Of a stretch of 56,229 nucleotides of DNA, positions 21,212 to 28,963 are shown one piece after another (the stretch's first letter is position 1; each line of letters starts with the position of its first letter). Source of the stretch: an uncultured delta proteobacterium (lineage in GTDB: Bacteria > Myxococcota_A > Polyangia > Haliangiales > Haliangiaceae). The notes under the pieces were generated by a model that did not search any database, was not told the DNA's origin, and worked only from the letters and a program-made list of their open reading frames with translations. The translations under genes and the position numbers were made by a program. Where the stretch lies: NCBI GenBank assembly GCA_900696455.1, contig CAADGB010000246.1, forward strand, positions 1-56,229. The letters run 5' to 3'.

Positions 21212-21925
21212 TCAGCGCAGCGTCCGGGCCGGCCGGCCCTCGAGGTAGACCAGCCCGGCCTTCTGGCGCAGGACGCGGACGCCGTGCAGCGTGGCGTTCA
21301 CGTAGGTCGCGCCGTCGTACGTCGCCGACTCGCCGAGCTCCATCAGGTACTGGGTGATCAGGGGATCGTCGTCGTCGGCGGCGACGAAGGCGGCGGCCGC
21401 CGCCGCGTCGAGGCGCATGGTCAGCGGGAGGTCCGAGACCCGCAGGGTCACGCTGCCGCCGCCGGGCAGCGAGCCGACCGTGATCCAGGGCTCGGCCAGG
21501 AACGACACCGGCGGATCGAGATCCATCCCCTCGAGGCCGTGGGCCTGGAACGTCAGCACGCCGGTCGCCGTGTCGTAGGGATCGAAGCGCCCGTGCTTGA
21601 ACGCGACGACGAACGTCCCCAGCCCGGCCCGCGCGCTCGCCAGCGCCTCGTCGCCGTCCTCGATCGCGCCCTCGAGCTGCATGCGCGAGACCACGGGTCG
21701 ATCCCAGTCGAGGGTCGCCGGCGCGAGCTCGGCGCTCGTGAAGGAGATCGGCGCGGCGCGCAGGGCGGGCGGCGCCGCGACGGACCGACCGTCGTGACCC
21801 GGCGGCGGCGGGGCGGCGCCTCGCGGCGACTCCTTGGGGCAGCCCGCCAGGACCGCCAGGGACAGGGCCGCCAGGGCCACCAGGAGACAGGGAGCTCGGG
21901 AGCCAGGCGCCATCCGCCCGATCAT
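21212..21925 (-). CDS. lipoprotein of unknown function
   Basis: A 237-residue protein with a clear signal peptide and lipobox (LAVLAGC) and a Pro-rich linker, followed by a beta-rich domain. Recognisable stretches are QLEGAIEDGDEALA, FDPYDTATGVLTFQAHGLEG and TYVNATLHGVRVLRQKAG. I do not recognise the family. ATG 21925 is used; ATG 21913 (MAPGSRAP) is an equally good start and gives a more typical signal length. It is divergent from the P-domain lipoprotein gene, with a 153-base intergenic region. Confidence 0.72.
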   Translation of the reverse strand: MIGRMAPGSRAPCLLVALAALSLAVLAGCPKESPRGAAPPPPGHDGRSVAAPPALRAAPISFTSAELAPATLDWDRPVVSRMQLEGAIEDGDEALASARAGLGTFVVAFKHGRFDPYDTATGVLTFQAHGLEGMDLDPPVSFLAEPWITVGSLPGGGSVTLRVSDLPLTMRLDAAAAAAFVAADDDDPLITQYLMELGESATYDGATYVNATLHGVRVLRQKAGLVYLEGRPARTLR

Positions 21926-22078
21926 ACGCCGGTTCGCGCCGGTTCGCGCCGACCGGCCGGACCAGTGGCCCGGTTGCGACCGGGGTGCATCAGCCCTGGA
22001 TCGCCCCTGTCATCGACATCGGGGTAGCCCCGGCCGCCGCCTCCGTGCTTCCATCCGCGCTCCATTTCGCCTCCGAGG

Positions 22079-22891
22079 ATGCACGTGAAGCCCAAGCTGT
22101 CCTGGTCGCTGTCCCTGGCCCTCCTCCTCCCGCTCGCCGCGTGCGGCCCGAGCCTGTCCGGAGGCGACGACGATGACGACGGTCAAGGTGGGGCCGACGC
22201 CCGCACGGACCAGACCTGCGTGCCCACGGGCCCCGAGACCTGCGACAACCTGATCGACGACGACTGCGACGGCCGCGTCGACTGCGACGACTCCGACTGC
22301 GCCGCGGTGCCGGGCTGCAACGCGGTCGACGACAACTGCGGCACGCTGCAGAGCCCCGAGGCCTCGCTGGCGCTGCCCGACGACGGCTCGACCGCGTTCA
22401 CCTCGCCGCTCAACTTCACCGGGTTCACCCCCGGCCAGGTGCTCACCGACATCAGCAAGCTGCAGGGCGTGTGCGTGACCATGGAGCACTCCTGGATCCG
22501 CGACCTGCAGATCGAGATGAGCTGCCCCACCGGCCAGAACGTCATCCTCAGCATGTTCCTCGGCCGCACCGGCGGCGAGGTCCACCTCGGCATCCCCAAC
22601 GACTCGGACGGCGTCAACCCGGTGCCGGGCACCGGCTACGACTACTGCTGGACGCCGACGGCGACCAACCCGCCGATGCTCGAGTATGCCAACCAGACCG
22701 GGGTCCGGACGCTGCCGGCCGGCGACTACCGGTCGTCGACCCCGATGGACGCCCTCGAGGGCTGCCTGCTCAACGGCAACTGGACCCTCCGGGTCTTCGA
22801 CATGTGGCCCATCGACAACGGCTTCATCTTCAAGTGGTGGATCCGCTTCGACGCCAGCCTGGTCGAGGACTGCGCGAGCTGGCCGGGCTGA
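22079..22891 (+). CDS. lipoprotein with Asp/Cys-rich motif and proprotein-convertase-type P domain
   Basis: A 270-residue protein. The signal peptide ends in the lipobox LAAC and is followed by a poly-Asp linker. Residues about 50-75 hold ETCDNLIDDDCDGRVDCDD, the Asp/Cys-rich putative metal-binding motif abundant in secreted Myxococcota proteins. The remainder (about 120-265) resembles the P/homo-B domain of kexin-like convertases, with LQGVCVTMEHSWIRDLQIEM, then CPTGQNVILSMF, and the closing LLNGNWTLRVFDMWPIDNG. In proteases that domain is a stabilising beta jelly-roll after the catalytic unit, but no protease domain is present here, so it is more likely a binding module. It may act with the secreted proteases encoded nearby; that is speculation. 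Confidence 0.78.
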   Translation: MHVKPKLSWSLSLALLLPLAACGPSLSGGDDDDDGQGGADARTDQTCVPTGPETCDNLIDDDCDGRVDCDDSDCAAVPGCNAVDDNCGTLQSPEASLALPDDGSTAFTSPLNFTGFTPGQVLTDISKLQGVCVTMEHSWIRDLQIEMSCPTGQNVILSMFLGRTGGEVHLGIPNDSDGVNPVPGTGYDYCWTPTATNPPMLEYANQTGVRTLPAGDYRSSTPMDALEGCLLNGNWTLRVFDMWPIDNGFIFKWWIRFDASLVEDCASWPG

Positions 22892-23041
22892 GCCCCGCCC
22901 GCGCTCGCGAAGCCTCTGCGACCTGGCTCCGCCAGCGCGCACGCCGTGCGCGTCCGGGCGGCGTACCTCGCGCGGCGCCCGGCGCCCGGGCGCGCACGGC
23001 GCTTGCTTGGATCTTCGACCGTCCCCGAGAGGTCGTGATCC

Positions 23042-23656
23042 ATGGCCAGCTACCCGGTCCATTTCCAGGTCGTCCGTCCCGAGCGCTTCACCCGCCTCCA
23101 GCTCGCGATCCGCGTGCTGGCGTTCGTGGCCCTCGGCGTGCTCGGGATCTCGTTCGGTGCGCTCTTCCTCGCCGCGTACCTGGGGCTCCCCGCGTTCGTG
23201 GCCAGCCGGCTGGCCGGCCAGCGCGCCGCCCCGGCCGAGCCCGGCGACGCGCCCCGGCTGACGAGGCTCCTGCACTGGATGGCCGCGGTGTCGGCGTGGA
23301 CCGGCCTGACCGCGGAGCACCTGCCGGCGCGCTCGCCCGAGGAGACCGTCCGGTTCGAGATCGAGGGGCAGACTCACCCCACGCCGGCCTCGGCCCTGTG
23401 GCGCGTGCTCACCGGGCTGCCCAGCGCGCTGGTCCTCGCGCTGCTGGGCTGCCTCGGCGGTCTGGTCTGGCTGTGGGCGGCGCTCTCCGTCCTCCTCACC
23501 GAGCGGGTCGGGGACGGCGCCCACCACTACCTCGAAGGGCTCCAGCGCTGGAGCGTCCGGCTGCTCGCCTACCAGGCGTCGCTGGTCGACGAGTACCCGC
23601 CGTTCTCCTTCGCGGACGCGCCGCCGCACCTGCCGCCGGCGCGGGTCGCGCCCTGA
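23042..23656 (+). CDS. DUF4389 membrane protein
   Basis: A 204-residue protein beginning ASYPVHFQVVRPERFTRL, the typical DUF4389 opening. It has a membrane helix at about 22-48 (LAIRVLAFVALGVLGISFG) and a second pair around 117-155. The family end motif is GLQRWSVRLLAYQASLVDEYPPF. DUF4389 proteins are integral membrane proteins of unknown role. The ribosome site (GAGAGG) is weak but correctly placed. A 150-base gap separates it from the upstream lipoprotein gene. That gap contains an 8-base inverted repeat at 22936-22952 with no T-run. Confidence 0.83.
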   Translation: MASYPVHFQVVRPERFTRLQLAIRVLAFVALGVLGISFGALFLAAYLGLPAFVASRLAGQRAAPAEPGDAPRLTRLLHWMAAVSAWTGLTAEHLPARSPEETVRFEIEGQTHPTPASALWRVLTGLPSALVLALLGCLGGLVWLWAALSVLLTERVGDGAHHYLEGLQRWSVRLLAYQASLVDEYPPFSFADAPPHLPPARVAP

Positions 23657-23731
23657 TCCGTCGCGCAGGTCGCACCGCCGCGCGGCGGCGCCCGGCGCGG
23701 GCCGGGCGTGACTCGTGGCGCGCCTCGTGCA

Positions 23732-24139
23732 ATGACCGACCGCATGGACGCGACCACCATGCCCGGGATGAAGAAGGCGCTGACCACCGACTACGACACC
23801 GCGCTGGCGCGGGTCGCCGAGGCCCTGGCCGGCGAGGGGTTCGGCGTGCTCACCGAGATCGACGTGCGCGAGACCCTGCGCAAGAAGCTCGGCGTCGAGT
23901 TCCGCCGCTACAAGATCCTGGGCGCGTGCAACCCGCCGTTCGCCCACCGCGCGCTCAGCGCCGAGCTCGACGCCGGCATCATGCTGCCCTGCAACGTGCT
24001 GGTGTACGAGGGCGACGACGGGCACGCGGTGGTGGTCGCGGTCGACCCCATGGCCACCTTCGCCGCCCACCACGAGGCGCTGCGCCCGATCGCCGCCGAG
24101 GTCCGCGAGCGCCTGGAGCGCGTGATCGCCCGGCTGTGA
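23732..24139 (+). CDS. DUF302 domain protein
   Basis: A small cytoplasmic protein of about 135 residues. The DUF302 signature is clear: TDYDTALARVAEALAGEGFG, then GVLTEIDVRETLRKKLGVEF, GACNPPFAHRALSAELDAGI, and LLPCNVLVYE in the form MLPCNVLVYE with an invariant Cys. The family begins near MKKALTTDYD, so the true start may be ATG 23759 or 23768 rather than 23732; no ribosome site decides. DUF302 proteins are often encoded near redox, metal or sulfur genes, but none adjoins this one. Function is unknown. Confidence 0.85.
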   Translation: MTDRMDATTMPGMKKALTTDYDTALARVAEALAGEGFGVLTEIDVRETLRKKLGVEFRRYKILGACNPPFAHRALSAELDAGIMLPCNVLVYEGDDGHAVVVAVDPMATFAAHHEALRPIAAEVRERLERVIARL

Positions 24140-24181
24140 CCCCGCGACCCTGGGACCCGTGCGCGCGCGGACCGCGTCGCC

Positions 24182-24205
24182 GGTCCACCGTCAGGTCCAC
24201 CGTCA
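24182..24205. repeat. 12-bp tandem duplication at the end of the carotenoid oxygenase gene
   Basis: GGTCCACCGTCA occurs twice in direct succession. On the minus strand it places a second in-frame TGA twelve bases after the first, giving a double stop. Confidence 0.8.
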
Positions 24206-25654
24206 GGCCGGCACCCACGCGCCGTGGAAGGTGATCGGCACCGGGTGATCCAGCCAGCACCGCGCCACCGGCCCGTCGGCCGGACGCGCGCCGTCGAGGA
24301 TCGCGAGGTACGAGAGGTCCTGGGCGCGGTCGTGGCACAGGGTCAGCACCCAGCCCGCCGCCTCGTCGCCGCCCCCGGCGCGCGGCACGAAGACCGGCTC
24401 GGACACCGTGGCCGCGGCGCCGAGGTCGGCGACCTCGGCCCGCCCCTCGCCGTCGATCCGCGCGATCGTCCGCAGGTCGTCGCCGGCCAGCCAGGTGTGG
24501 TCGTGGGCCGCGCCCTCGCGCGCGGGGTGGACGCGGGGGAACTCGCACGGCCGGTCCCAGCGCGGCTCCGACACCAGCCGCCGCGCGGTGAGCTCGATGC
24601 GGGCGCGGTGGAGCTGGCCGTCGAGCTCCTCGCCGACCGGCCCCGCCCCGTCGCCGGTCCCGGTCAGGGCCCCGAAGCTCGCGAAGTCGGGGTACTGCAC
24701 CAGGTCGACGACGACCTCGGACGCGCTCGGGCTCCACGCGTTGGCGAAGTGCCACTGGTAGAACGCCGGCACGGTGAAGCGCGTCGGCCGCGACGGCTCG
24801 TCGAGCGGCACGACGATGACCTCGGTGCCGCGCCGCGGCTGCCACCGCCACAGGCTGGCGAAGTCGCCGAGCTGCAGCATCATGCGCGGCACGCTCAGCA
24901 CCACCGGCGCCACGAAGAAGACGAGGTGGCGCTCGGTGGCGATGAAGTCGTGGAGCATGGGGTTCCACCCCAGCTCGACCTCGCCGAGGCGGCGCGCCGG
25001 CCCCGCGTCGGGCAGCGCGTAGAGCACGATCGCCGGCCGCTTGCCGTAGCGCAGGCCGAAGTTGTACGTGGTGCGGTGCGCCGCCACCCGGTGGGGGTGC
25101 GCCGAGAACATCGCGCCCACCACCCCGAGGTCGGTCTCGCCGACGGTCTCGACGTCGCCGTCGGTCAGGCGCAGCTCGGTCGGCCGCGCCCCCTCCATCA
25201 GCGCCAGGAGCCGCCCCTGCCAGGCCAGGACGCTGGTGTTGGCCGTGTTCTTGTAGCGGCCCTGGACCAGGTTGCGCACGCGGCGCGGCCACGACACCGC
25301 GTCGCCGAAGAGGGCGCGCCCCGCCGCGCGCTCGGCGCGCAGCCCCGCGCTCGCGGTGACGCGGCAGGCGGCGGCGGCGGCGCCGCCGCCGAGCCGGATC
25401 GCCGTGATCCCGCCGTCGGCCATGAACGCGTGGCGGACGCGGGTGCCGAAGAGCTCGAACAGGCCGGGCCCGTTGCGGACCAGCGTGCCGCGCAGGTCGT
25501 CGGGCAGCCGGCCCTCGATCCGCAGCGGCAGGAAGCCGTGCTCGGCCACCAGGTTGCGGCGCAGGAGCCGGGGATCGATGGCCCGCCGCGGCGAGGCCGG
25601 CGGGGGCGTGGCGGGCGCGGCGGCGGCGGCCGGTGCGGGCGCGGAAGTAATCAT
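24203..25654 (-). CDS. carotenoid oxygenase (RPE65/CCD family)
   Basis: A 483-residue protein with a Pro/Ala-rich N-terminus and then the family core. The typical opening is LPDDLRGTLVRNGPGLFEL followed by HAFMADGGITAIRL. The four iron-binding His residues are expected at H186 (SAHPHR), H235 (MLHDFIAT), H302 (YQWHFANAW) and H477 (TFHGAWVPA), and all four are visible. LVQYPDFASF and VSEPVFVPR also match. It should cleave a carbon-carbon double bond of a carotenoid or a related stilbenoid with O2. It has no membrane helix. An operator-like repeat overlaps its start codon and a TetR gene diverges from it, so it is probably TetR-controlled. No carotenoid biosynthetic gene is in the window. Confidence 0.92.
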   Translation of the reverse strand: MITSAPAPAAAAAPATPPPASPRRAIDPRLLRRNLVAEHGFLPLRIEGRLPDDLRGTLVRNGPGLFELFGTRVRHAFMADGGITAIRLGGGAAAAACRVTASAGLRAERAAGRALFGDAVSWPRRVRNLVQGRYKNTANTSVLAWQGRLLALMEGARPTELRLTDGDVETVGETDLGVVGAMFSAHPHRVAAHRTTYNFGLRYGKRPAIVLYALPDAGPARRLGEVELGWNPMLHDFIATERHLVFFVAPVVLSVPRMMLQLGDFASLWRWQPRRGTEVIVVPLDEPSRPTRFTVPAFYQWHFANAWSPSASEVVVDLVQYPDFASFGALTGTGDGAGPVGEELDGQLHRARIELTARRLVSEPRWDRPCEFPRVHPAREGAAHDHTWLAGDDLRTIARIDGEGRAEVADLGAAATVSEPVFVPRAGGGDEAAGWVLTLCHDRAQDLSYLAILDGARPADGPVARCWLDHPVPITFHGAWVPA

Positions 25655-25661
25655 CGCTCAC
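25647..25661. promoter_or_regulatory. operator-like repeat copy 1, over the carotenoid oxygenase start
   Basis: GTAATCATCGCTCAC matches copy 2 at 13 of 15 positions and is an imperfect palindrome. It covers the ATG (25652-25654, minus strand) of the oxygenase gene. It is a candidate binding site for the divergent TetR protein. Confidence 0.55.
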
Positions 25662-25700
25662 ATGCATACCCCCGGCCCGGGCTTGCCCGCAAGCCCCTTT

Positions 25701-25715
25701 GTAAGCATCGTTCAC
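25701..25715. promoter_or_regulatory. operator-like repeat copy 2, before the TetR start
   Basis: GTAAGCATCGTTCAC is an imperfect palindrome ending four bases before the GTG of the TetR gene and centred 54 bases from copy 1, about five helical turns. The placement suggests autoregulation by TetR. Confidence 0.55.
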
Positions 25716-25718
25716 ATC

Positions 25719-26432
25719 GTGCCCGCTCCGCGCCCGCGGCCGGCCCGCCCCGCCGGCCCCCGCCGTTCACCTCCTCGCGCCCGCCGCAAGGCCCCCGACC
25801 GCTACCACCACGGCGATCTGCGGCGGGCCCTGGTCACCGCCGCGCTCGAGGCCGTGGCCGCCGGCGGCGTCGACGCCCTCAACCTGCGCGACCTGGCCCG
25901 CCACCTCGGCGTGTCGCCGGGCGCGCCCTACCGCCACTTCGCCGACAAGGACGCGCTCCTGGCGGCGGTCGCCGACGACATCGCCGCCCGCTTCACCGCC
26001 GAGCTCGACGCCGCGCAGCGCGCCGCGCCGCCCGATCCGCTGTCCCAGTACCGGGCGGTCGGCATCGCCTACGTCACGTTCGCGTGCGAGCACCCGGCGC
26101 ACTTCCGGGTCATGAGCCGGCCGGGGCTGGGCGAGCGCCTGGTCGCCGGCGCCCTGGGCGGGAATCACGAGGCCTTCCGCGCCGCGCTGACCACGGCCCA
26201 GGCCCGCGGCGAGGTCGCGGCGCTCCCGGTCGACCACCTCATGCTGGCCGCGGTCACCCTCACCCACGGCCTGGCCCACATGATCGTCGAGGGCCACCCG
26301 CCGGTGGCCGGCGTCGATCGCGCCGCCGCCATCCGGCTGGCGACCGCCGTGACCGCGGTGCTGGGCCACGGCCTCCTGCCCCGCCCCGGGGCACCCCGGC
26401 GCCCCGCTCGCCCGCGGCGGCCGCGCCGCTGA
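25719..26432 (+). CDS. TetR/AcrR-family regulator with WHG-type C-terminal domain
   Basis: A protein of about 237 residues starting at GTG 25719, after a basic Pro/Arg-rich leader. The DNA-binding domain runs from YHHGDLRRALVTAALEAV to the helix-turn-helix NLRDLARHLGVSPGAPYRHF and ADKDALLAAVADD. The ligand domain contains AYVTFACEHPAHFRVM, typical of the TetR WHG class. ATG 25662 is an alternative start but would place the operator-like repeat inside the gene. It probably represses the divergent carotenoid oxygenase and itself, relieved by a hydrophobic ligand such as an apocarotenoid. The regulatory link is inference from the two shared repeats. Confidence 0.88.
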   Translation: MPAPRPRPARPAGPRRSPPRARRKAPDRYHHGDLRRALVTAALEAVAAGGVDALNLRDLARHLGVSPGAPYRHFADKDALLAAVADDIAARFTAELDAAQRAAPPDPLSQYRAVGIAYVTFACEHPAHFRVMSRPGLGERLVAGALGGNHEAFRAALTTAQARGEVAALPVDHLMLAAVTLTHGLAHMIVEGHPPVAGVDRAAAIRLATAVTAVLGHGLLPRPGAPRRPARPRRPRR

Positions 26433-26457
26433 CCGCCGGGCTCCCGCGGCCTGTGCG

Positions 26458-28002
26458 CTAGATCTCGCGGGTCTTGCCGCCCTCGCGCCAGCGCACGGCG
26501 TAGACGTCGGTGCGCCGATCGAGCCAGGTCCGCACCGTGCCGGTACGGCGGCTGCGGCGCAGGACCTCGAGGTCGAGCTCGTGCACCAGCATGGTCTCGA
26601 CGTTGGGGGTGGCCTCCTCGGCCACGCCGTCGCGCGCGAACGCCAGGTCCGACGGCGTGAGGATGCAGGCCTGGCCGTAGTGGATGTCGGCGCCCTCGAC
26701 GAACGGCAGGTTGCCGACCGGGCCCGCCAGCACCGCGTAGACGCCGTTCTCGATGCAGCGGGCCTGGGCGCAGGCCCGCACCCGCAGGTAGCCCGAGCGC
26801 AGGTCGGTGTTGAACGGGACGAACAGGAGGTTGGCGCCCTTGCCGGCGGCGATGCGCGCCAGCTCCGGGAACTCGACGTCGTAGCAGACGAGGATCGCGA
26901 TCTTGCCCCGGTCGGTGTCGAAGACCTGCACGGTGTCGCCGGCGCTCACCCCCCACCAGCGCGCCTCCGACGGCGTGATGTGGAGCTTGTACTGCTTCTC
27001 GATCGAGCCGTCGCGCCGGAACAGGTAGGCGATGTTGTAGAGGCGGTCCCGCTCGACCGACAGGTGGCTGCCGCCGATGATGTTGACGTCGTACGTGATG
27101 GCCAGGCGGCCGAACAGCTCGAGGTAGCGCGGGGTGAACTCGTCGAGCCGGCGCGCCGCCAGCCCCGGCCGCTCGGCCGGCACCAGGCCGAGGAGCTGGT
27201 TGGTGACCATCTCCGGGAACAGGAGGAAGTCCATCCGGTACTCGCCGGCGGTGTCGACGAAGAACTCGACCTGCTGCGCGAACTCCTCGAAGCTGCGGAT
27301 GGCGCGCATCTCGTACTGCACGGCGCCGACCCGGACGTGGCGCACGGCGCCGGGGCCACCGTCGGGGTGGTGGCCGGGGTTGAGCCACTCCATGAACACC
27401 GCGTGGCCCCGCGACTCGGCGTCGCCCGGCAGGTAGCCGTCGAGGACGGCCCGGATCGCGAAGCCGTTGGCGAGCTGGGTGGTCAGGACCGGATCCTTCA
27501 GCTCCTTGCGCACGACCTTGCGCACGTACTCGTCGGCCGTCATCTGGTCGGCGTGCCGGGCGAAGCCCGGGATGCGGCCCGCGATCAGGATCGCGCGCAG
27601 GTTCTTGCGCTCGCACAGCTCCTTGCGCGCCTCGTACAGGCGCCGGGCCAGCCGCATGCCGCGGGTCGACGGGTCGACGGCGATGTCGATGCCGTACAGG
27701 GTGTCGCCGTCGGGATCGTGGTTGCGGATGAAGCCGTCGTCGCTGACCTGCTTGAACGTGTGCCAGGCGCCGAAGTCCTCCTCGTCGACGATCAGCGAGC
27801 TCGAGGTCGCCACCAGCGTGCCGTCGAGCTCGATGCCGAGCTGGCCCTCGGGGAAGATCGCGAGCTGGCTCTCGAGCTGGGCCCGCGGCCACGGCTCGAT
27901 GCCGCCGAAGCAGCGGCGCTGCAGGTCCTGGATCGCCGGGATGTCGCCGCGCCGCAGCCGGCGCACCTCGAGGCGGGGGCGGGTTCCTCGCGAGAGTGCC
28001 AT
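26458..28002 (-). CDS. bifunctional GNAT acetyltransferase/nitrilase-fold amidohydrolase
   Basis: A 514-residue fusion. The N-terminal 200 residues form a GNAT fold (LEVRRLRRGDIPAIQDLQRR, then DIAVDPSTRGMRLARRLYEA as the acetyl-CoA loop). The C-terminal 290 residues are a carbon-nitrogen hydrolase. Its Glu-Lys-Cys triad sits in FLLFPEMVTNQLL, YKLHITPSEARWW and ILVCYDVEFPELAR. This two-domain architecture is known from many bacteria, usually annotated as bifunctional GNAT/carbon-nitrogen hydrolase, with the reaction unsettled. ATG 28002 is preferred to GTG 28008 two codons upstream. It is convergent with the TetR gene, with 25 bases between stops. Confidence 0.92.
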   Translation of the reverse strand: MALSRGTRPRLEVRRLRRGDIPAIQDLQRRCFGGIEPWPRAQLESQLAIFPEGQLGIELDGTLVATSSSLIVDEEDFGAWHTFKQVSDDGFIRNHDPDGDTLYGIDIAVDPSTRGMRLARRLYEARKELCERKNLRAILIAGRIPGFARHADQMTADEYVRKVVRKELKDPVLTTQLANGFAIRAVLDGYLPGDAESRGHAVFMEWLNPGHHPDGGPGAVRHVRVGAVQYEMRAIRSFEEFAQQVEFFVDTAGEYRMDFLLFPEMVTNQLLGLVPAERPGLAARRLDEFTPRYLELFGRLAITYDVNIIGGSHLSVERDRLYNIAYLFRRDGSIEKQYKLHITPSEARWWGVSAGDTVQVFDTDRGKIAILVCYDVEFPELARIAAGKGANLLFVPFNTDLRSGYLRVRACAQARCIENGVYAVLAGPVGNLPFVEGADIHYGQACILTPSDLAFARDGVAEEATPNVETMLVHELDLEVLRRSRRTGTVRTWLDRRTDVYAVRWREGGKTREI

Positions 28003-28063
28003 CGCCACCCAGGATACCCGGCCTCGGCGTGCGGCCAGAGGACCTCGGCTCGGTTGACGCGCC

Positions 28064-28963
28064 TCAGCGCGCGATCGGCCCGGGCAGGAGGAACGGGTAC
28101 GGCCGGCGGCGCACCCGGAGCTGCCAGGCGCGGTCGAGGCGACGCAGGCGCTGCAGGAGCGCCCAGGAGCGGGCGTCGGCGCGGTAGTAGCGATCGACCT
28201 CGGCGGCGGTGATGGCCGGGCGGACGTGGCGGGCGGCGACCGCGAGCCCGACCGGCAGGTGGCGGGCCAGCCGCTCCTTGTGCAGGTTGCCGAGCAGGTC
28301 GAGCACCGCGCCGCGCGGATCGTAGTACGTGGCCAGGATGTCGCGCAGGAGGAAGCGCGACACCACCGGCCGCAGCGCCCACGGCAGGGACGCCAGGAAG
28401 ACCTCGCCGTCGAGCCGCTCGCCGCCGGCGTCGTCGCGCAGCATCGGCGTCGACACGTCGAGGTAGACCAGGCGCTCGCCGTCGATCGCCCAGTTCGAGA
28501 GCTGGGCGTCGAGGCCGCGCCGGCCGTCGACGACGGCGACCGCCCGCTCGACGATCGCGGCCAGCACGTGCTCGACCTCGTCGCCGCCGGCGACCGCCAG
28601 CCGGCGCGGCCCCAGGGTGGCGGCGGGCAGGATCGGCTGCACCAGGTACGCCACCACGGCCCCGCCCGGCGCCGCGGCCGACGCCAGCTCCGTCGTCACC
28701 GGCGTGACGCCGCCGGCGGCCAGGGCGGCCAGGTAGTCGGCGACGGTCGCGGCGTAGGCGTCGAAGCGTGGCCGATCGGGGAACGGCGGCAGGCGCTTGA
28801 CCGCGACCGGTCCGCGCGCGGTGTCCCAGGCCAGCACGCTCGAGATCTCGCCGTAGCCGAGCACCCGCAGGTGGCGGTCGTCGCCGCCGGCGAAGGCGCG
28901 ACCGACCGCGGCCTCGAGCTCGGCCAGCTCGGCGGCGGTGATGAGCGGCCCGGCCGCGGTCAC
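28064..28963 (-). CDS. kinase-fold protein, DUF6206-like
   Basis: A 299-residue protein starting at GTG 28963, which overlaps the TGA of the aminotransferase by four bases. The N-terminal lobe has LRVLGYGEISSVLAWD, then GPVAVKRLPPF, resembling the Gly-loop and Lys of aminoglycoside-phosphotransferase-like kinases. The C-terminal lobe has GRRGLDAQLSNWAIDGERLV and VYLDVSTPMLRDD at the positions of the catalytic and metal-binding loops (DxxxxN and D). It looks like a small-molecule kinase or a degenerate relative; DUF6206 is my best family guess. Translational coupling with the aminotransferase implies a shared pathway, perhaps phosphorylating the amino acceptor or its product. Confidence 0.7.
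   Translation of the reverse strand: MTAAGPLITAAELAELEAAVGRAFAGGDDRHLRVLGYGEISSVLAWDTARGPVAVKRLPPFPDRPRFDAYAATVADYLAALAAGGVTPVTTELASAAAPGGAVVAYLVQPILPAATLGPRRLAVAGGDEVEHVLAAIVERAVAVVDGRRGLDAQLSNWAIDGERLVYLDVSTPMLRDDAGGERLDGEVFLASLPWALRPVVSRFLLRDILATYYDPRGAVLDLLGNLHKERLARHLPVGLAVAARHVRPAITAAEVDRYYRADARSWALLQRLRRLDRAWQLRVRRRPYPFLLPGPIAR

Noticed and set aside
22936-22952. 8-base inverted repeat after the P-domain lipoprotein as a terminator
   Set aside because: The arms are separated by one base and no T-run follows, so a functional hairpin terminator is not supported.
26165-27892. Alternative minus-strand frame of 575 codons over the GNAT-nitrilase gene
   Set aside because: It is a shifted frame of the same strand with Arg/His-rich translation; the correct frame shows full GNAT and nitrilase motifs.
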